Shown piece after piece: positions 59,282 to 64,000 of a DNA stretch of 64,000 bases. Below the pieces are notes generated by a model that saw nothing but the letters and a program-made list of their open reading frames with translations, searched no databases and had not been told where the DNA came from. Numbering within the stretch: the first letter of the stretch is position 1; the number at the start of each line of letters is the position of its first letter. The DNA is from Collybiopsis luxurians FD-317 M1. Its lineage: Eukaryota; Basidiomycota; Agaricomycetes; Agaricales; Omphalotaceae. A program made the translations under genes and the position numbers. Location: the NCBI GenBank assembly GCA_000827265.1, contig KN834779.1, forward strand, positions 56,033 to 120,032, read 5' to 3'.

Positions 59282-59595
59282 TAGTGATGTGCTGGCTGGG
59301 GCCCAGCTCAAAAGCCCCAGCTATGGCTCAGATAGCTCCAGCCAGGCCCTCATAGATGGCCAGGGCCCAGCTGAGGCTCAGATCCCAGCCTCAGCAGTCT
59401 GGAGAATTTTAGGTGATATTATTGAATTTTTGGTAAAATATGAATGGCATATATCTATTTGACATATAATACTACACAAAATACCAAACTTAGAGGGATG
59501 AAGGCCTGAACAGTAAAGTCAAGATACAATGAGTCACCAGATTAAGCACACTTGCTCCCTACATACACTGTTGAGCTGGAGCTGGCACATCACTA
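59282..59595. mobile_element. Non-autonomous hAT-type element, 314 bp
   Basis: An 11-base terminal inverted repeat (TAGTGATGTGC) and a perfect 8-base target duplication, ATTCCAAG at 59274-59281 and 59596-59603. The subterminal parts are rich in CCAGCT/AGCTGG words. No coding capacity. It has a different end sequence from the 626-bp element, so it belongs to a separate family. Confidence 0.82.
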
Positions 59596-59894
59596 ATTCC
59601 AAGCCCTGGTTAAATTGTCTCTGTCACTCACTTTTAAGATAGCTGCAAGCTCTCAAGATAGTTCATTCGACTGGGACCCTGAATACTACCCTGAGCAAAT
59701 TTCTCGCTGTAGTTTACCAACAGTGGTAAGTAGTTACTAAGATTGTTTTTCTAGCCATAGCGCAACCTCTGTTGCCATTTCCACAGCCTTTGCAAACAGT
59801 GACACCGATACATGACCCACTGGCATTATTTGCACATAAGTTGACATTTTGTCCAATTATAAGTACACCGACTATTCTCACCACTACTTTCAGG

Positions 59895-60671
59895 TCGGCT
59901 AGCAGCGGCGCCAGGGAAGGCGGAAGGTGCTGGATGATGCTGTACCGCAGTAGGACCACCATGAACAGGAGCCGATGTGGATCCATAGTCAAGACCAAGA
60001 CCCTGTGAAAGAGGACCAGGACCAGGCGCAGACTCTCAGAGGAAGGTCGCACAAAAGGCTGTGTAATGAAAAGCGAGTTGCGCAGAGAAATCAGGAATGC
60101 CAGAATGTTAAGAAGAGTGTTGAGAATCGGCGAAGGAAGGATAGATGCAGCTAGGCGGTACATTTTCGCTGTGAACAAGTATATTAATATCTCGCTTTGT
60201 ATGAGGAGAGCAAAGACTAACCCAGCGCCGACTGAAACCCGAGCTCTCCTAACCCAACTCAAAACTCTTTCCGAGACCCAGACGCTGAATGAGAGGTGAA
60301 TGTCCATGCTTGCCATTCCTCACAACTCCGAGGATAGTGTCAATGAAAATACCAGTATCAGTTGGTTCCCTGAGCCCTCGCAGTTGCAATGACCGATGTA
60401 GGGTAACCTATTCGGACGTTCTCCATTTTTCCATTGCCGTGTACACATACTGCGACGACGACGAACCACCCCCAAGCTCAAAAGGCCCAACACAACAACT
60501 TTCAAATTCCCCATCATTTTGCTCTTCCCCGTGATGCCCACAACTCTTCAGAATGTCCACCGCTTGGAGAGTTCCAATTGCACTCATGGATTGGATGGAA
60601 GAGAGAGGCAATCTCATGAAAATTTTGGTAGCCGGTAAACAAACGAGTTTTGTCGCTTCGACGATTGGCAC
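59895..60671 (-). pseudogene. Unidentified gene H, copy 2 (probably decayed)
   Basis: Counterpart of 47359-48141. On the minus strand it has LPATKIFMRLPLSSIQSMSAIGTLQAVDIL, then (other frame) a region ending SLTLSSEL, then MASMDIHLSFSVWVSERVLSWVRRARVSVGAG and a hydrophobic part (LVFALLIQSEILIYLFTAK, LNTLLNILAFLISLRNSLF). Frames change between the pieces and stops differ from copy 1, which argues for decay in both. A family could not be named. Confidence 0.35.
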
Positions 60672-61235
60672 ATGAGCGTTTTCTGAGAAGTGGGAGAGGG
60701 GACTGGATTATTTGGAGCGGAGTTTTATAGCTACTTTTGTAAAGAGGGAAGGGGAAGAGTAAGGAGTGCAACAACAGATTGGACGCTTAATTGTGGGAGT
60801 ACAGAGACCTTCAAGAATTCCATCACGAAGAAAAAAAATGCAACATAAATACCTAAGTAGGCTCGGACGACACCATGATCGCAGCGTCAGCCGTAGGCTT
60901 AGCAACGCTCTGAAATCAGTGGTAAGGTAGGGTACATAAGGTAAGCTTTAAATGCCACACATGCATCTAAAAATATACTCCTTGCAGTGTACCGTGTAGG
61001 TTTCATAGTTATTCATTCTAGAATTTGGCTTACTGGCTAACGTCACAATGAGCATAGTATATTCAACAGCTCTTCAAAAGGTTAAACAAGCACCTGGCAC
61101 AGGGAAGTACATTCAAAAAACTCGAACCTATTTGACTGTGAACAATGTAATTGCTTCCAACGAGTTCAAGGACGACGACGCGAAGGGACATGATTTAAGA
61201 GAAAAGAACTATTCAAATACAAATGAAGTTTCTAA

Positions 61236-63445
61236 TCATTCCTCCTGCTCAAAGATTTGCAAACTAGAAGCAGCCAAAACCTCCCACTCCGTCACCAAAT
61301 TGACCGTCCCTTGTGCCGGAATGTCATACAGTAACCAGCTCATCTTACCTTCACTTTTTGCTGTGTTCCGGCTGCCAGGGAGAAGAGGAAGCTCTTTATC
61401 TGCATCTGCACTGTCCCATTGAGCAGTAATCTGAACCCTACCAGTGTCAAGTGGGCTCTGAACCGGAGTAGGTATCGAAGCAGTCGCACCGGTGTCCTGA
61501 GTAGAGCTATTAAGCGACTTTATACCAGAACCCAATCTAAACGACAGAAGCATCTTGCCCGTCAAAAATCGTCTCTTGATACTCCCAGCTTTCGAAGCCA
61601 GAGTCATCACCCTTCCCGCCTCACTGCCACTGCTTTTCCCAGGTTTATTCAATTCCGCAGGTTTCAAAATTTTTACCATGATTCCTTCACTTTCGCTCAC
61701 AGGTATTTGATCGAGAAGCTTCAGTGCGTCGATACGAATGGGTTTGGCATTGAGAATCGTGATACGCCGAGAATATAGAGTGGATGTTGTTTTGGTAGTA
61801 CCGAAAGAGCGGAGACTGTTGAAGCCAGTGAATGAGAGGTGGTGGCTGATTTTGGAGGAAATGGGATGTTCAGTGATTTTGATAGATGAATCGAAGCTGG
61901 ATGTGCGAGTACCTGAGACGCAAGTTGGGGAAAAAAAAACTGTAAATAGACTCACCCAAGGCTGCAGTCAATGGTTTCTTCGGGCCCAGCCACAGGTATT
62001 TTAGAGCGAGAGATAAAAGTCCCATCGACGTACATGCTTGCGTTACCAGGCATCAATACGTATGGAGACGTATTCTTGATTTTGGCCTAAGATGACATGG
62101 CAGATGTTTGTCCATCAGTAAATTTCTTCCCCTAAACTATATGTAGCCAGTAGTATTGGAGATGCGTGTACATTCAGAAGAACACTCGTATCCCTCTTTG
62201 GAACTGCCAGCCACCACAATTTTGTCTCCAGCTCCTTCAGTTCAATGACAGTTATTCTATGCATCCTACCGTCACCCGAAACGCTAATAAGTCCAGGAAC
62301 CTGGAACACCAGATGACTGAACTGACCATCACCTTTAGAGGTGACATTGAGACCGACAGCTCTAGGAGGAGGTTGCCTGACAGGGCTTGGGGTACGAGAG
62401 CGGCTGTAATCAATACTTATCTCGCAGGGCTGGTAATGCTCATGCCCAAGCCTCCGACCACGATCAAAATGTCTAGAGGGCGGCTTCGAGCTGGAGAGCT
62501 TGAGAGACTTGAGCTTTAGGATTTGAGCTCCGTACGAAGGCGTTGTGGTCTTGAGTGTCAGAGGAACATCGGTCCAATCCTATGAAAAATGAACACTGGG
62601 TCAATGGTCAACGGATAATTGGCCATGATTGAATAGGAAGTAAAAATAACCTCACCAGTATTCTGAGAAATAACAGCCTTATACACCAGAACTGTTTGAG
62701 GATTCTCCCTCTCCTCCAATCCAACGTGGATATTATAAACGGCTTCCCAACTACAAAATGACACAGCTGTACCAAAATCAAAGGCTGGGTGTCAGTTCTA
62801 AGAGAAAAAACCTGAATCAGACAAACCATATAAAAGTTCAACCTCAACCTCTCCTTCACTCTCCGCAGAAAGCCCTACCGCAACCCCTGCACGAATCTCA
62901 CGATACAGCTCGATCTCCTCCTTCCTCAATCTTGCCAATTCCTCATCAATTTTTCTTGCTTGAGCAGAGTATGTGTCGATGAAGACCCCAACTTGGTCGA
63001 GAGGGACATCAACAACAGTTATAGAGCTGATGTAACTTTCTAGAGCGCGAGAAGCAGTTTGACATTGAGATATAGCACTTTGTACAAGGTTCATCTTGGT
63101 AGAAGCTGGTTCCCAAGGAATAAATGATAGAGAAACGTTGTGTATCACCGCATCTCCATGTCCCTGGACTCTATCAGAGAGTTGTTTTAGAAACTGACTT
63201 TTCAACCTCAAGAGATGTGCCTGCGGATTATTTTAACTGTTCACCGCTGCTTACCTCAAAGAATCATCTTGAATATCATTCAGCAAACTGTTAATATACA
63301 GCTGATTCTGCCCTGCTTGAACATTAAACTTGAATAATCTACGTAATTCGGCGTGACCTGTGTACAAGCTAACATGGAGTAGCTTGCCGTCTGTGAGAGA
63401 GACGAGGTTTATGATGTTGGCGGTGAGGGGTGGAAGTGTTGCCAT
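61236..63445 (-). CDS. DUF4139 (mucoidy inhibitor A-like) protein, copy C
   Basis: Exons 63255-63445, 62827-63170, 62651-62766, 62172-62579, 61956-62086 and 61236-61896 close in frame (616 residues). Start MATLPPLTANIINLVSL aligns with copies A and B; an in-frame ATG 30 bases upstream is less likely. The coiled-coil (IDEELARLRKEEIELYREI) and the DUF4139 landmarks (VYNIHVGLEERENP, FQVPGLISVSGDGRMHRITVIEL, SLVYLMPGNASMYVDGTFI-like exon 5, ITEHPISSK, MSWLLYDIPAQGTVNLVTEWEV) are all present, and the Arg-Ser linker is short. The exon plan is conserved and no frame is broken, so it is likely still functional. Confidence 0.82.
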
Positions 63446-63630
63446 AAGGGCTGAAATGGCTATAGAAGTGCACATCTCACTGTCATTGTGACTTTATATG
63501 AGGCTGTCCAACATTTTTTAAAAATAATCAGAAATGGTGCAGCCACAATCATTTTCTGGATATATTGGGAAAAAAAATTGAAACATTTAATCTTCAGACC
63601 TCCAACCCGGTATACTGGAATCACGAGTGG

Positions 63631-64000
63631 CACGCAACTGTCGTAAAGCTGGTACAAACATCCATTCCTAACCCCTATTCATTTCTCTTTTACTATACAT
63701 CTTTCACATGACCGCGTTTATGACTAACTTTCATATCAATACCTTTTGGACATACAACTCCTCCCTATCTCCACTCCACACAGTATCATTGTTCTTTTTC
63801 TATTTCGTTCCCACTGTCATTGTTTTATTAATGAACTGTCCTTGTTTCTCTTCTCGCATCTGTCGCATGACCACATGCTCCATACCTTTTATTCTCGTAA
63901 CTGTCACTTAGCTATTGTCTTCCAGTAGCATTAGTTTCTCGTCTTATCCTCCAGTAGCATTAGTCTCTCTTACAGCTTACTACAGTATATATACCTACCA
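63631..64000. other. AT-rich end of window, no gene seen
   Basis: Pyrimidine-rich and AT-rich sequence with a repeated CCAGTAGCATTAGT word (near 63924 and 63952). No coding feature. Confidence 0.45.

Larger units (their letters stand above)
57501..59710 (+). pseudogene. Decayed gene interrupted by two hAT-type elements
   Basis: Coding-like pieces run from about 57815 onward with stops. The best piece starts at ATG 58336 (MTKLSSLNAFLLAL), runs to the first element at 58434, resumes after it at 59060 in the same frame (SAVVRTHIEKDQNGNESIYV), reaches a GT donor near 59161, resumes after an AG near 59217 (CDSDRSNGIEDMKQ) and is cut again by the second element at 59282. I do not recognise the family; it could itself come from a transposable element. 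Confidence 0.4.
59895..63630. repeat. Segmental duplication, unit 2 (gene H + DUF4139)
   Basis: Counterpart of 47359-51170: same orientation, gene order and intron positions, with many small differences. Similarity on the left starts near GGCTAGCAGCG and on the right fades after the promoter of copy C. Confidence 0.75.

Overview
The window is nuclear DNA of a basidiomycete fungus, most likely an agaricomycete (mushroom-forming). The reasons are many short GT-AG introns (about 45-70 bases, several with GC donors), a class I hydrophobin, a short heme-thiolate peroxidase (unspecific peroxygenase type), and the agaricomycete families DUF6535, DUF7918, F-box/LRR and BTB. Gene models were spliced by eye; unless stated otherwise, exon phases were checked to close.

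Layout. 1.7-3.9 kb: a secreted His/Gly-rich protein built from about 20 tiny exons, many of them tandem copies of one exon pair; this is the most unusual locus here. 4.1-11.1 kb: two tandem DUF6535 membrane genes on the minus strand, one with a premature TGA and a frameshift, the other intact. 11.9-14.6 kb: a tandem DUF7918 pair, one intact and one broken. 15.4-16.3 kb: an LTR-like solo element. 18.1-19.2 kb: peroxygenase. 21.1-25.3 kb: BTB protein, ribosomal protein S12 and a GNAT acetyltransferase. 25.8-28.9 kb: an F-box gene preceded by a truncated duplicate of its own 3' half. 29.4-36.6 kb: class I fructose-bisphosphate aldolase, a second F-box protein, pyridoxamine 5'-phosphate oxidase and a small membrane protein. 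36.9-37.4 kb: a nested repeat flanked by a perfect inverted repeat. 38.7-40.1 kb: F-box relics. 40.5-43.5 kb: hydrophobin and an MFS sugar transporter. 44.3-63.5 kb: three six-exon paralogs of the DUF4139 (mucoidy inhibitor A-like) family. Two of them lie in a duplicated segment of about 3.75 kb, shared with an unidentified neighbour gene.

Between the two copies of that segment lies about 8.7 kb of decayed, AT-rich DNA. It holds an NB-ARC/TPR (NLR-like) pseudogene with a small palindromic element in it, a second copy of the solo LTR-like element, CCTGGG-rich degenerate repeats, and a decaying gene interrupted by two hAT-type non-autonomous elements, each with a perfect 8-bp target duplication. 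The housekeeping genes (RPS12, aldolase, PNPO) show no metabolic clustering. The recurring theme is local duplication followed by decay of one copy (DUF6535, DUF7918, F-box, DUF4139).
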